DNA from: Azophilus sp026709365
Lineage (GTDB): Bacteria; Pseudomonadota; Gammaproteobacteria; Pseudomonadales; Azotimanducaceae
NCBI GenBank assembly: GCA_965200175.1
Contig: OZ241345.1
Coordinates: 2,852,001-2,916,000 of the forward strand
Direction: 5' to 3'
Length of the DNA: 64,000 nucleotides
Below, piece after piece: positions 48,551-57,117 of the stretch (position 1 is the first letter of the stretch; every line of letters begins with the position of its first letter). Under the pieces are notes generated by a model, which did not search any database, was not told the origin of the DNA, and worked only from the letters and a program-made list of their open reading frames with translations. The translations under genes were made by a program, and so were the position numbers.

Positions 48551-48582
48551 CCGATATCACTTTACTTCCTCAATGATATCGG
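48551..48582. promoter_or_regulatory. Palindrome upstream of the VapC remnant, candidate operator
   Basis: CCGATATCA at 48551-48559 and TGATATCGG at 48574-48582 are perfect 9-base inverted repeats with a 14-base spacer, next to GAGGAAGT on the minus strand. It lies just upstream of the toxin-antitoxin remnant, where such operons are normally autoregulated by their own complex. An AT-rich island in a GC-rich background. Confidence 0.45.
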
Positions 48583-48607
48583 GTTTCGCAGATCAGCCAC
48601 AAACCCG

Positions 48608-48700
48608 CGCGACCTAACGGTCGCGGATGGAGTTTCGCTGACGCGAAACTCCGCGCGTTCGTCGCGTGGGCCGGGTTCCGAAATGTTTCTGAGCCCGCAC
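48608..48700 (+). repeat. Palindromic element, full copy F
   Basis: Hairpin CGCGACC / GGTCGCG at 48608-48625, conserved hairpin GGAGTTTCGC / GCGAAACTCC at 48629-48652, then GGGCCGGGTTCCGAAATG and TTTCTGAGCCCGCAC. AACCCGCG occurs at 48602-48609 and again at 48701-48708, bordering the element like a target duplication. Intergenic. Confidence 0.78.
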
Positions 48701-48731
48701 AACCCGCGTACCCGCTTGGCGGGTGCGGTGC

Positions 48732-48759
48732 TGAGCGGGCATTTGTGAGCGGGCATTTG
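48732..48759 (+). repeat. 14-base tandem duplication
   Basis: TGAGCGGGCATTTG occurs twice in direct succession in the leader of the DoxX gene. A nearby stem ACCCGC / GCGGGT lies at 48710-48724. Probably slippage; no function is apparent. Confidence 0.7.
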
Positions 48760-48831
48760 CACAATGGCTTCAGTGTCGGCAATCTTCCCCACCCTGTGCA
48801 TGAGCCGACCGATCAAGGAGCCTGGAAGAAG

Positions 48832-49503
48832 ATGGTCCAAATCCTGCAAACCGCCCAATGGCTTTACCATCAGGTGTTTTCCCGCATCGAGCATCTCGAC
48901 GGCGCCGCATCGCTGCTGCTGCGCCTGATTCTGGCTCCGGTGCTGATCGCAGCCGGTTGGGCGAAGATCAACGGCGCCAATTGGTTCGCTTCCCGATTGG
49001 ACGACTTCCCCTTTCCCTTCAACGTGCTGCCCGCCGACCTGTCCTGGTGGCTGGCGGCGGTCACCGAATTCGGCGGCGGCATCGCGCTGCTGCTGGGCCT
49101 GGGCACACGCATCGTGGCCGTTCCGCTGGCGGTGACCATGTTCGTCGCCGCCTACGCCGTTCATCTGGACAACGGCTGGGCAGCAATCGCGCCGTCAAGG
49201 CCGGCGGCGGCCTGTCTCGAAGGCGCCGACGCCGGTTTCCTCGAGCGCGCGATCAAGTGCCAGAAGGTCAACGACCGGACCATCGAGGCCTCCAAGCGCT
49301 TGGCCGAGGCCAAGGCCGTACTGCGCGAGCACGGCGACTACCGCTACCTCAACGGCAGCGGCTCGCTGGTCAAGCTGAACAACGGCATCGAGTTCGCCGC
49401 CATCTACATGGCCATGCTGATCGCCTTGGTCATCATCGGCGGCGGGCGCTACTTCAGCCTCGATTACTACCTGAAATTCGCGCTGCGCCGACAGGGGCCC
49501 TGA
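48832..49503 (+). CDS. DoxX family membrane protein (HvfX-like)
   Basis: 223 residues from ATG 48832, with AAGGAG 16 bases before. Four membrane segments: LLLRLILAPVLIAAGWAKI, WWLAAVTEFGGGIALLLGLG, VTMFVAAYAVHL and AAIYMAMLIALVIIGGG. A roughly 70-residue loop between helices 3 and 4 (DRTIEASKRLAEAKAVLREH) is larger than usual and probably periplasmic or cytoplasmic helical. DoxX proteins are linked to thiosulfate and oxidative or copper stress; the exact role is unknown here. Confidence 0.85.
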   Translation: MVQILQTAQWLYHQVFSRIEHLDGAASLLLRLILAPVLIAAGWAKINGANWFASRLDDFPFPFNVLPADLSWWLAAVTEFGGGIALLLGLGTRIVAVPLAVTMFVAAYAVHLDNGWAAIAPSRPAAACLEGADAGFLERAIKCQKVNDRTIEASKRLAEAKAVLREHGDYRYLNGSGSLVKLNNGIEFAAIYMAMLIALVIIGGGRYFSLDYYLKFALRRQGP

Positions 49504-49546
49504 GGCCGTCCGTCCAGCGACGATGAAGCGCAAGGAGTCGTTCCCC

Positions 49547-52384
49547 ATGCCCCATCCCAATTCGGCGGCAGCGCCGCGCCTGCTGCTCGCCGCCGCCTTG
49601 GCCTGGATCGGCCTGTGGGGCTGCGCCGTCCCTCCCGTGGCCGCTCCGGCCCCGCAGCCTGTGGTGGTCAAGAGCCCCAACGACGAGCGAGCGTACCGCT
49701 ACCTCGAGTTGGCCAACGGTCTCAGGGCGCTGCTTGCGTCGGACCCCAAGGCGGACAAGGCGGCGGCTTCGCTGACGGTTTTCAGGGGTTCCTTCCACGA
49801 GCCGGCGGAGCGTCCCGGCCTGGCCCACTTCCTCGAGCACATGCTGTTCATCGGCACCGAAAAGTACCCGGAAGTGGATGGCTACCAAACCTTCGTCTCC
49901 GCCCACGGCGGCAGTTCCAACGCCTACACGGCCAGCGACCACACCAACTACTTCTTCGACATCGACCCCGCTCACTTCCAGGCGGGCATGGACCGCTTCG
50001 CGCAGTTCTTCATCGCCCCGCTGCTCGACCCCGCCTACGTGGAGCGGGAGCGAAACGCCGTGCATTCGGAGTACCAACTGCAGCTCAAGGACGACGGCTG
50101 GCGGGCCTTCGCCGCGAGCAAGATGGCGCTGAACCCGGAGCACCCCCTGGCCCGCTTCAACATCGGCAGCCTGGAGACGCTGGGCGATGACGCCCTCGCG
50201 GCACTCGAGGCCTTCTTCAAGGCCCACTACTCCGCAGACCAGATGGCCCTGGTGGCGCTCAGCAACGAAAGCCTGGACGACCTGCAGGCTTGGGTCGCGC
50301 CGCTGTTCGAGGGCATCGCCAACCGGCAGCTGGGCGCCGCGCCGGTCACGACGCCGCCCTACCCGGCGGACGGCCTGCCGGCCACGCTGCGCATTCAACC
50401 GCAAAAGGAGATCCGCTCGGCATCCTACGAGTTTCCGGTGCCGTCAACGCGCCCCCACTACCGGACCAAGCCCGAGCGCTACCTCACCAACCTGCTCGGC
50501 CACGAAGGGGTGGGCAGCCTGCACGCAGCGCTGAAGGCCAGGGGCTGGATCGAATCCCTGAACGCCTCAAGCGCCCACATCGACGACGCGACCAGCGCAA
50601 TCGACGTGACCATCGGCCTGACCCCGGCCGGCAGCGAGCGGATCGAGGCCATCAGCGCGGCGCTGTTCGCCTACATTGAGCGGCTGCGCAGCGAGGCGCC
50701 CTCCCAGTGGCGCTATCGGGAGCAGGCGCGGATTGCCGAGACGCACTTCCGGTTTCAGGAGCCCTCCAGCGCCTTGGGGTTTGTTTACCGAGTGGGGCCA
50801 ACGCTGGCCCATCTGCCGCCTGCGGACCTGCTGCGGGCACCCTACCTGATGGACGAGTTCGACCCGCAACTCATTGCCCGCTACCTCGCGCGCCTGACGC
50901 CGCGCAACGTTCGCCTGACCGTCATCGAACCCGACGCGGCCACCGACCTAGTTGAGCCCTGGTTCAAGGTTCCCTACGCCTTGGAGCGCGGCCCCATCGC
51001 CCTGGATCCGACGGTCGGCAAAACCCCATTCGAGTTCCATCTGCCCGCCGAAAACCCCTTCATTCCGGAGGACCTGACGACGTTGCCGGATGACCCGGCC
51101 CCGCCGAGGCGCATCGAGGCCATCGAGGGAATCGAGGCCTGGCTGGACCGCGACCTGGCGTTCGGCGCCCCGCGAGCCAATCTAAGGCTGCTGCTGACGG
51201 TGCCCGACGGCGGCCTGGCGTCCGTCGAGGACGAGGTGGCCGCCAGCATCTACCGCGACCTGGCGGCGGACCAGCTCAACGCCTACGCCTATCCGGCCAA
51301 ACTGGCCGGGCTCGCCTTCGGCATCGGCTTGTCGGCCAGCGGTTTCCTGGTCGAGATCGGCGGCTACACCGACAAGCAGGACGTCTTGCTGCCGCGGGTT
51401 CTTGAAGCTCTGCGCGACGCCGAAATTGAACCGGGGGCCTTTGCGCGCTTCCGCGACGAACGGGTGCGCGATTGGCGCAACGAGGCCTTGGAGCGCCCCT
51501 ATTCCCAAGCCTACCGCGCAATCGGGAAGGCGCTCCAAAACAGCGCTTGGCCAGCCGAGACGCTGGCCCGCGCGGCCGAACGCCTGACCGTCGAGGCGCT
51601 GCGGGACTGGCGCAGCGAGCGGCTGACCCGGTTTGGCCTTGTGGCCTTGCTGCACGGCAACCTGGACGAGAAGCGCGCCATCGCCATCGTCGAGTCCGTG
51701 CGGGAACGGTTGCCCGTGGAAGCGGTGCCGCCCTTCCGGGTCGAAATCGCCAAGGTGGCGGACAGCTACCGCGTGCCATTGGCCATCGACCATGCGGATG
51801 CGGCGGTGGCGCTCTACGTTCAGGATCAGCAGCCCGGCGTCAACGCGCGGGCGCAAAGCGCGCTGGCCGCTCAATTGGTGAAGCAGGCGTTCTTCACCGA
51901 GCTGCGCACCGAGCGGCAACTCGGCTACGCGGTCCTTGCGCGAGCCACGCCCTTCCGGGACCAAGGCGGGCTGACCTTCATCGTGCAAAGCCCGGTGGCC
52001 TCCCCGGCCGCCTTGGAACGGGCCATCCTGACCTTCCTGGACGCGCGCCCGGACGCCGTGCGAAACCTGTCCGAAGAAGCCTTCAGCCAAATCAAGGCGG
52101 GCCTCATCAGCGACCTGACCGAACGGGACAAGAACCTCAACCAGCGCAGCCGACGCCTGTGGCGCGACCTCGATCTCGGCTACGTCAACTTCGACGCCAA
52201 CCAACAGCTCGCCGATGCGGTCGCGGAATTGAGCCAAGCCGCGATGGCGGATTTCATGGACGGACTGCGGCAAAGGGCCCGCAGCCAAAGGCTCATCATC
52301 TACAGCATGGGCAAGTTCGAGGAGCCGCCCGCTCAGGGGGAGTTGATCGAAGACCTGACTTGGCTCAAGGCGGCGCGGCCCTAG
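49547..52384 (+). CDS. M16 family zinc metallopeptidase, lipoprotein form (pitrilysin-like)
   Basis: 945 residues from ATG 49547, chosen because AAGGAG at 49531-49536 is well placed; ATG 49523 is the alternative. Signal LLLAAALAWIGLWGC gives a lipidated Cys at about 26. The inverted zinc motif HFLEH (His94, Glu97, His98) and distal Glu175 (ERNAVHSEYQ) are intact. Four homologous halves as in insulysin/pitrilysin. E. coli pitrilysin is soluble periplasmic; a lipoprotein signal here suggests membrane attachment. Confidence 0.9.
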   Translation: MPHPNSAAAPRLLLAAALAWIGLWGCAVPPVAAPAPQPVVVKSPNDERAYRYLELANGLRALLASDPKADKAAASLTVFRGSFHEPAERPGLAHFLEHMLFIGTEKYPEVDGYQTFVSAHGGSSNAYTASDHTNYFFDIDPAHFQAGMDRFAQFFIAPLLDPAYVERERNAVHSEYQLQLKDDGWRAFAASKMALNPEHPLARFNIGSLETLGDDALAALEAFFKAHYSADQMALVALSNESLDDLQAWVAPLFEGIANRQLGAAPVTTPPYPADGLPATLRIQPQKEIRSASYEFPVPSTRPHYRTKPERYLTNLLGHEGVGSLHAALKARGWIESLNASSAHIDDATSAIDVTIGLTPAGSERIEAISAALFAYIERLRSEAPSQWRYREQARIAETHFRFQEPSSALGFVYRVGPTLAHLPPADLLRAPYLMDEFDPQLIARYLARLTPRNVRLTVIEPDAATDLVEPWFKVPYALERGPIALDPTVGKTPFEFHLPAENPFIPEDLTTLPDDPAPPRRIEAIEGIEAWLDRDLAFGAPRANLRLLLTVPDGGLASVEDEVAASIYRDLAADQLNAYAYPAKLAGLAFGIGLSASGFLVEIGGYTDKQDVLLPRVLEALRDAEIEPGAFARFRDERVRDWRNEALERPYSQAYRAIGKALQNSAWPAETLARAAERLTVEALRDWRSERLTRFGLVALLHGNLDEKRAIAIVESVRERLPVEAVPPFRVEIAKVADSYRVPLAIDHADAAVALYVQDQQPGVNARAQSALAAQLVKQAFFTELRTERQLGYAVLARATPFRDQGGLTFIVQSPVASPAALERAILTFLDARPDAVRNLSEEAFSQIKAGLISDLTERDKNLNQRSRRLWRDLDLGYVNFDANQQLADAVAELSQAAMADFMDGLRQRARSQRLIIYSMGKFEEPPAQGELIEDLTWLKAARP

Positions 52385-52465
52385 CGCTTCACAGGCTTCA
52401 CCCAAGGGAGGCAGACCTGTGCTATGGTGCGTCCGGCAAGGCAACGGCCCGCCAAGGAGCGCCCC

Positions 52466-53062
52466 ATGCCCACAGCCCAGCCCATGCCGGACCGTCAGCC
52501 CAACCTTCGGGTGCCGCCCGCCAAGCCGCCGGGGCGGCGGCCTCGCGCGCCCGTCCACTACCCTGAGTCGGACGGCAAGCCCATGGCCGAGACGCCCATC
52601 CACTGGCACGCCACGGTCGATTTCGCGCACCCCCTCATGGACCGCTACGCCGACCGCCCGGACGCCTACGTCGGCAGCGACATGCTGATGTACTGGCCGT
52701 TCGATCCCACGAAGGACTACCTGCGCCCGAGCCTGAAGGGCCGGCGGCTGGGGCCGGACGGCGCCTACGAGCCAATCCCTCTTGAGGAACGGGACGGGGG
52801 ACTGGCCGGCTGGTCAGCGGCGCTTGGCTTGGAGCTTCGCCCGCAGGGCCATGCGCTGCGCCTGTTCGACCCGGCGCTGGACGGGTTCCTGCCCAGCCAT
52901 CGGGAGCAGGCCCGGATCATTGGGGATCAGGCCCAGGTCATCGGAGATCAGGCCAGTGCCATCAAGGCGATGAGGATGGAGCGCGATGCGGAGGCTGCCG
53001 CCCGGCAGACCGCTGAAGCCCGGATTGCGGAACTCGAACGGCAGTTGGGCCTTAGGCGCTGA
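52466..53062 (+). CDS. Uma2-type protein with an internal deletion
   Basis: 198 residues from ATG 52466, with AAGGAGC 13 bases before. The N-terminal part (SDGKPMAETPIHWHATVDFA, MDRYADRPDAYVGSDMLMYW) and the C-terminal part (FDPTKDYLRPSLKGRRL, LGLELRPQGHALRLFDPA) are typical of Uma2 family endonucleases, but the intervening stretch of the family with the catalytic acidic residues (FVLEVASPST-type) is missing. The end carries a repeat, IIGDQAQVIGDQASAI. It is probably inactive or a decayed gene kept in frame. Confidence 0.7.
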   Translation: MPTAQPMPDRQPNLRVPPAKPPGRRPRAPVHYPESDGKPMAETPIHWHATVDFAHPLMDRYADRPDAYVGSDMLMYWPFDPTKDYLRPSLKGRRLGPDGAYEPIPLEERDGGLAGWSAALGLELRPQGHALRLFDPALDGFLPSHREQARIIGDQAQVIGDQASAIKAMRMERDAEAAARQTAEARIAELERQLGLRR

Positions 53063-53188
53063 GCCGCAGCGCCGGAAGCCGAGCTACGTCCATGGCCATT
53101 GGCAGGTGATCGATCAAGCTTGGAACCTTCCGATTTTCGTTCCAGTCGAAAAGTCCGCATCCAACATCCAGGATCGCGGCACCGAGGA

Positions 53189-55318
53189 CTACCCAGCGGA
53201 ACTGCTCGAAGACCGGTCCAGCTGGCCAGTTCCGCCGCCGAATTCCCGCCGAAACGGCGGCAGGGAGTCCAGCAGCGCCCGGCCGTAGCGCTTGGTGAGC
53301 ACCCGCTTGTCAAGCAGGGTGATGCGCCCACGGTCGTTGTCGTCGCGGATCAGGCGGCCGCAGGCTTGGACGAGCTTGAGGGCGGCATCGGGCACGGTGA
53401 TCTCCATGAAGGGGTTGCGGCCCTGGGATTCGGCCAGTTCGGCGACGGCCTGGTCCAAGGGATCGTCCGGCACCGCGAAGGGCAGCTTGACGACGATGAC
53501 GTGACGGCAAAGGTCGCCCGGCAGATCGATCCCCTCGGCGAAGCTGGCAAGGCCCATCAGGTAGCTCGGCTCCCCGACATCAATGCGCCGCAGGTGGCGC
53601 TTGAGCATCGCCTGCTTGGAGCGCTCGCCCTGAAACTGCGCGGCGTCCAGGACCGCGTGGCCGGCTAAGGCGTCGCGCACCTGGTTCATTTGCCGCCAGG
53701 AGGTGAACAGCACCAAGGCGCTCGGCTCCAAGGCCAGCAGTTCCGGCAGCAAGTCGGCGACCTCGGCGGTGTGCGCAGCCACATCCTTGGGGTCGGCGTT
53801 CATCTGCGGCACCGACAGCACGGCGATGTTGGGGTAGTCGAAGGGGCTGGAAATGCTGACCTCCCGCGCCTCGCCCAAGCCGGCTCGTTCAAGGAAGCGG
53901 TCGAAGCGGCCGAGGGCCGTCAGGGTGGCGGAAGTGGCCACGGCGGCATGGCAGCGCGACCAAAGGTGTTCACCAAGCAGCTGGCCGGGTTCGATCGGGG
54001 CGCTCACCAACTCCAAGTCCTGTTCCGAGCGGCTCGCCCAGCGCGCCATGCCGCCTCGGGCCGCCGCGCCACGCGACGCCTGCGCATAGTCCTCAAGCAA
54101 GGCCCGCGCCGCCGCAGCCCGGGCCTCGGCTTGGCCGGCCGGCGCCAGCCAATCCTCCGCCTCCACGGGGTTTGGCCAATCCAGGCCACCGTCCATCGCC
54201 TTGCGCAGCAGCTCATGAATCTCGGCCAAGGCGGCATTGATGCGGGCCAACGGAGGCGCCGCCAGCCCCGCCGCCTCGGCCAGGACAGGATCGACCTCGC
54301 CATGGGCAAAGCGGCAGACTTCCGTCGGCGCATCCCCGCCCCGGGACCGCTCGGTGAAGGGCAGTTGCGCTGCCGCCGCGCCCAAGGTCTCCATCCCCGC
54401 CTTGAGCGCGTCGCACTCCGCGACCAAGCCCTTGGCCAGGCGCTCCAGCACCGCCGGGCGCCCCATCCGCTGCGCCAACGTACCGCCCAAGGCGTTGACT
54501 TGATCCGCCCAGGTCGCAGTGGCGCCGAGGCGGGCGCTGAGGGCGAAGTGGCGCTGGGTCTTGTCCGGCAGGTGATGGGCCTCATCGATGATGAGGATCG
54601 ACGACTCCGGATCGGGCAGCACCACGCCCCCGCCGAAGGCGTAGTCGGTCAGCAGCAGGTCGTGGTTGGCAACGATCACGTCGGCGTCACCCAAGGCGTG
54701 GCGGGCCTTGAAGAAGGGGCATTGGGCGTAAAACCCGCACCTGCGGTTGGCGCAGCCCCGGTGGTCGGTGGTCACGCTGCGCCAAGCGGCCTCCTCCACC
54801 CCCGCCTCCCAAGCGTCGAGTTCGCCGTTCCAGCGACCGTCGCCAAAGTCGCGCATCATTTGCCGCCACACCAAGCTATGATCGACCGACGAGGCTTCGG
54901 AAAGCGCCAACGCCTGCTGCTGGCCACCGTTCAGAATCTGGTCCAAGCGCTTCACGCACAGGTAGCGGCCGCGGCCCTTGGCCAGGACGAAGCTGAAGTC
55001 GAGGCCGGAACCCTGGGCCAGATCCGGCAGGTCCCGTCCCACAATCTGCTCCTGCAGCGCCACCGTGGCGCTGGCGATCACCAAGGTCTTCTCCATCGCT
55101 TGGGCAATCGGAATGGCGGCCAGGCAGTAAGCAACCGTCTTGCCGGTGCCGGTGCCCGCTTCAATGACGGCCAAGCGCGGCGGCTCGCCGGCGCAGGTGC
55201 GGGCGATGTGGGCTATCATCTCCCGCTGTCCGCGACGGGCACGGAAGCCCCGCGCCTCCAGCCAAGCGCTGTAGGCGTTCTGGATCCGCGATTTCAGGTC
55301 ATCGGTCAAGGCAGTCAT
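53189..55318 (-). CDS. dinG: DinG/XPD-type ATP-dependent DNA helicase
   Basis: 709 residues from ATG 55318. Walker A EAGTGTGKTVAY, Fe-S cluster cysteines around residues 120-215 (YLCVKR, CANRRCGFYAQCPFF), DEAH box ILIIDEAHHLPD, and C-terminal motifs ALVLFTSW, SFAEGIDLPGD and QACGRLIRDDND. A 5'-3' superfamily 2 helicase that unwinds R-loops and damaged structures. Monocistronic; the upstream start region is shared with an element scrap at 55336. Confidence 0.92.
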   Translation of the reverse strand: MTALTDDLKSRIQNAYSAWLEARGFRARRGQREMIAHIARTCAGEPPRLAVIEAGTGTGKTVAYCLAAIPIAQAMEKTLVIASATVALQEQIVGRDLPDLAQGSGLDFSFVLAKGRGRYLCVKRLDQILNGGQQQALALSEASSVDHSLVWRQMMRDFGDGRWNGELDAWEAGVEEAAWRSVTTDHRGCANRRCGFYAQCPFFKARHALGDADVIVANHDLLLTDYAFGGGVVLPDPESSILIIDEAHHLPDKTQRHFALSARLGATATWADQVNALGGTLAQRMGRPAVLERLAKGLVAECDALKAGMETLGAAAAQLPFTERSRGGDAPTEVCRFAHGEVDPVLAEAAGLAAPPLARINAALAEIHELLRKAMDGGLDWPNPVEAEDWLAPAGQAEARAAAARALLEDYAQASRGAAARGGMARWASRSEQDLELVSAPIEPGQLLGEHLWSRCHAAVATSATLTALGRFDRFLERAGLGEAREVSISSPFDYPNIAVLSVPQMNADPKDVAAHTAEVADLLPELLALEPSALVLFTSWRQMNQVRDALAGHAVLDAAQFQGERSKQAMLKRHLRRIDVGEPSYLMGLASFAEGIDLPGDLCRHVIVVKLPFAVPDDPLDQAVAELAESQGRNPFMEITVPDAALKLVQACGRLIRDDNDRGRITLLDKRVLTKRYGRALLDSLPPFRREFGGGTGQLDRSSSSSAG

Positions 55319-55335
55319 GCAATAGTCCAACGAAC

Positions 55336-55360
55336 GGGATTCCGACATGCTTCTGAGCCC
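55336..55360 (+). repeat. Palindromic element, tail fragment (copy G)
   Basis: GGGATTCCGACATGCTTCTGAG plus CCC matches the TTCCGAAATGTTTCTGAGCCC end of the family with two or three changes. It contains the ATG of the sugar dehydrogenase gene at 55347 and lies between two divergent genes. Confidence 0.5.
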
Positions 55361-56456
55361 TAAGAGTTTAGCGCCCCTGAGCCTGCTGCTCGCGGCATTG
55401 ACGCCGATGGCCTTCGCCGATCTGTCACGGCTGCGGCTGCCGGAGGGGTTTTCGATTCGCATCCTTACCGCGGAAGTCCCCGACGCCCGGCAGATGGCGC
55501 TTGCCGCCGACGGCACCCTCTTCGTCGGCACCCGCCGCCTCGGCGACGTGTACGCCATTGCCAACGCCCTGACCGCCGAATCCCCCAAGGTGACGACCTT
55601 GGCAAGCGGATTGAAGCTGCCCAACGGCGTGGCGCATGACGGCGTTGACCTGTACGTCGCCGAAGTGAGCCGAGTGCTCCGTTTTCCGGACATCCAAGCT
55701 TGGGTGGAGGCCGGCGGGGAATCCGCGCCGCCCCACGAGGTGGTGACGGACCGGCTGCCGGACAAGACCCACCACGGGTGGAAGTACATCAAGTTCGGGC
55801 CCGACGGCCAGCTCTACGTTCCGGTGGGCGCGCCGTGCAACATCTGCCTCTCCGAAGACCCCCGATTCGCCGCCCTGCTGCGCATGGATCCGAAAACCGG
55901 GGACGCCGCCATCCACGCCAGCGGCATCCGCAACACGGTCGGCTTCGCCTGGCACCCGGGAACCGGCGATCTGTGGTTCAGCGACAACGGCAGGGACCTC
56001 ATGGGCGACGACGTGCCGCCGGAGGAGATCAACGTCGCCAGCAGGCCGGGCCAGCACTTCGGCTACCCGTTCCTGCACGGCAGCGACATCTGGGACCCCA
56101 AGTTCGGCGACGATGCGCCGGACTTGGCGTTCACGCCCCCGCGCCTGGAAATCCAAGCCCACTCGGCCGCGCTCGGCCTCGACTTCCACACCCATCCCAA
56201 GCTCCCTTACCGCTACCGCGGCGCGCTGTTCATCGCCGAGCACGGCTCGTGGAACCGTTCCGCCAAGGTCGGCTACCGAGTCAGCGTGGTGACCTTCGAG
56301 GACGGCGAACCGCGCTACGCACCCTTCATCACCGGCTGGCTGGAGGGCGAGCGCCACTGGGGTCGGCCAGTGGACGTACACGCCGCCCCGGACGGCAGCC
56401 TACTGGTGTCAGACGACCAGCAAGGCGCCATCTATCAGGTGACTTGGCAGGGCTAA
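55347..56456 (+). CDS. PQQ-dependent sugar/sorbosone dehydrogenase-like protein
   Basis: 369 residues. Signal peptide LAPLSLLLAALTPMAFA. The beta-propeller shows LPEGFSIRILTAEVPDARQM, LKLPNGVAHDGVDLYVAEVSRVLR (in part), HHGWKYIKFGPDGQLYVPVGAPCNIC, in part, and GIRNTVGFAWHPGTGDLWFS, in part, as in the Yli I/aldose sugar dehydrogenase group. It would oxidise sugars in the periplasm with PQQ. The first residues MLLSP are encoded by an element tail. Confidence 0.88.
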   Translation: MLLSPKSLAPLSLLLAALTPMAFADLSRLRLPEGFSIRILTAEVPDARQMALAADGTLFVGTRRLGDVYAIANALTAESPKVTTLASGLKLPNGVAHDGVDLYVAEVSRVLRFPDIQAWVEAGGESAPPHEVVTDRLPDKTHHGWKYIKFGPDGQLYVPVGAPCNICLSEDPRFAALLRMDPKTGDAAIHASGIRNTVGFAWHPGTGDLWFSDNGRDLMGDDVPPEEINVASRPGQHFGYPFLHGSDIWDPKFGDDAPDLAFTPPRLEIQAHSAALGLDFHTHPKLPYRYRGALFIAEHGSWNRSAKVGYRVSVVTFEDGEPRYAPFITGWLEGERHWGRPVDVHAAPDGSLLVSDDQQGAIYQVTWQG

Positions 56457-56502
56457 AGCCACCGCTTGCTCTTGGGGCAATCGATCAGCCGACTTGGCGG
56501 GG

Positions 56503-57117
56503 CTAAAACCACCACCACTTCTTGTTGAGGCGTTTTTCGCAGCGTTTGAGCTGCTCGGCGTAGCGGGCGGTGCGGTCGGCGGCCTTTCGGGCATAGGACT
56601 GCACGGCGCCGTTGTTGCGCCACGTGCCCTTGGCGTAGCCGGTGGGGCCGGAGTAGTAGGCCAGGTAGAGCCGGTAGGCATCGGACTTGGCGATGCCGAG
56701 CTGGCGGTGGGAGCGGTCGTTGTACCAGCCGATGAAGTCCAGGGCGTCGTCGAGTTCGTCGCGCTCGGCGAAGCGGGCGCCGGTGGCCTTCCTGTAGTCC
56801 GCCCAAGCCGCGTCGGTGGCCTGGGCGTAGCCGAAGGCATCCGAGGGCCGCCGCCAGGGCACAACGCCAAACAGCCGCTGGCGCTTCGGCCGGGCGTCGG
56901 AACGGAAACTGGATTCGCGGTGGATGAAGGCCATCCCCAACGGCACTGGCAGGCCCCACTTCCCGCGCGCCTTTCTGGCCGCCTTGTACCAGGAACCCTT
57001 CTCCTGAAAGATCGCGCACAGATTGTCCGGCCGCTTTGGCGGCGCCGTCGCGCAGCCGGCCGTGAGCACTGTCAGGGCAAAGGCCACGCAGACCCATCTT
57101 GAAGAGCTAACGCGCAT
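56503..57117 (-). CDS. Lytic transglycosylase-like lipoprotein
   Basis: 204 residues from ATG 57117. Lipobox LTVLTAGC, Cys at about 20. The SLT-like core has MAFIHRESSF (catalytic Glu), FGYAQATDAAW and FIGWYNDRSHRQLGI, then YYSGPTGYAKGTW. It would cleave peptidoglycan at the outer membrane. It starts 11 bases before the end of ligA and is probably the last gene of the smc-zipA-ligA operon. Confidence 0.88.
   Translation of the reverse strand: MRVSSSRWVCVAFALTVLTAGCATAPPKRPDNLCAIFQEKGSWYKAARKARGKWGLPVPLGMAFIHRESSFRSDARPKRQRLFGVVPWRRPSDAFGYAQATDAAWADYRKATGARFAERDELDDALDFIGWYNDRSHRQLGIAKSDAYRLYLAYYSGPTGYAKGTWRNNGAVQSYARKAADRTARYAEQLKRCEKRLNKKWWWF

Noticed and set aside
53189..55792. DinG start upstream of 55318
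   Set aside because: The extra N-terminal stretch in that frame is antisense to the sugar dehydrogenase gene and unlike DinG; ATG 55318 gives the normal family N-terminus.
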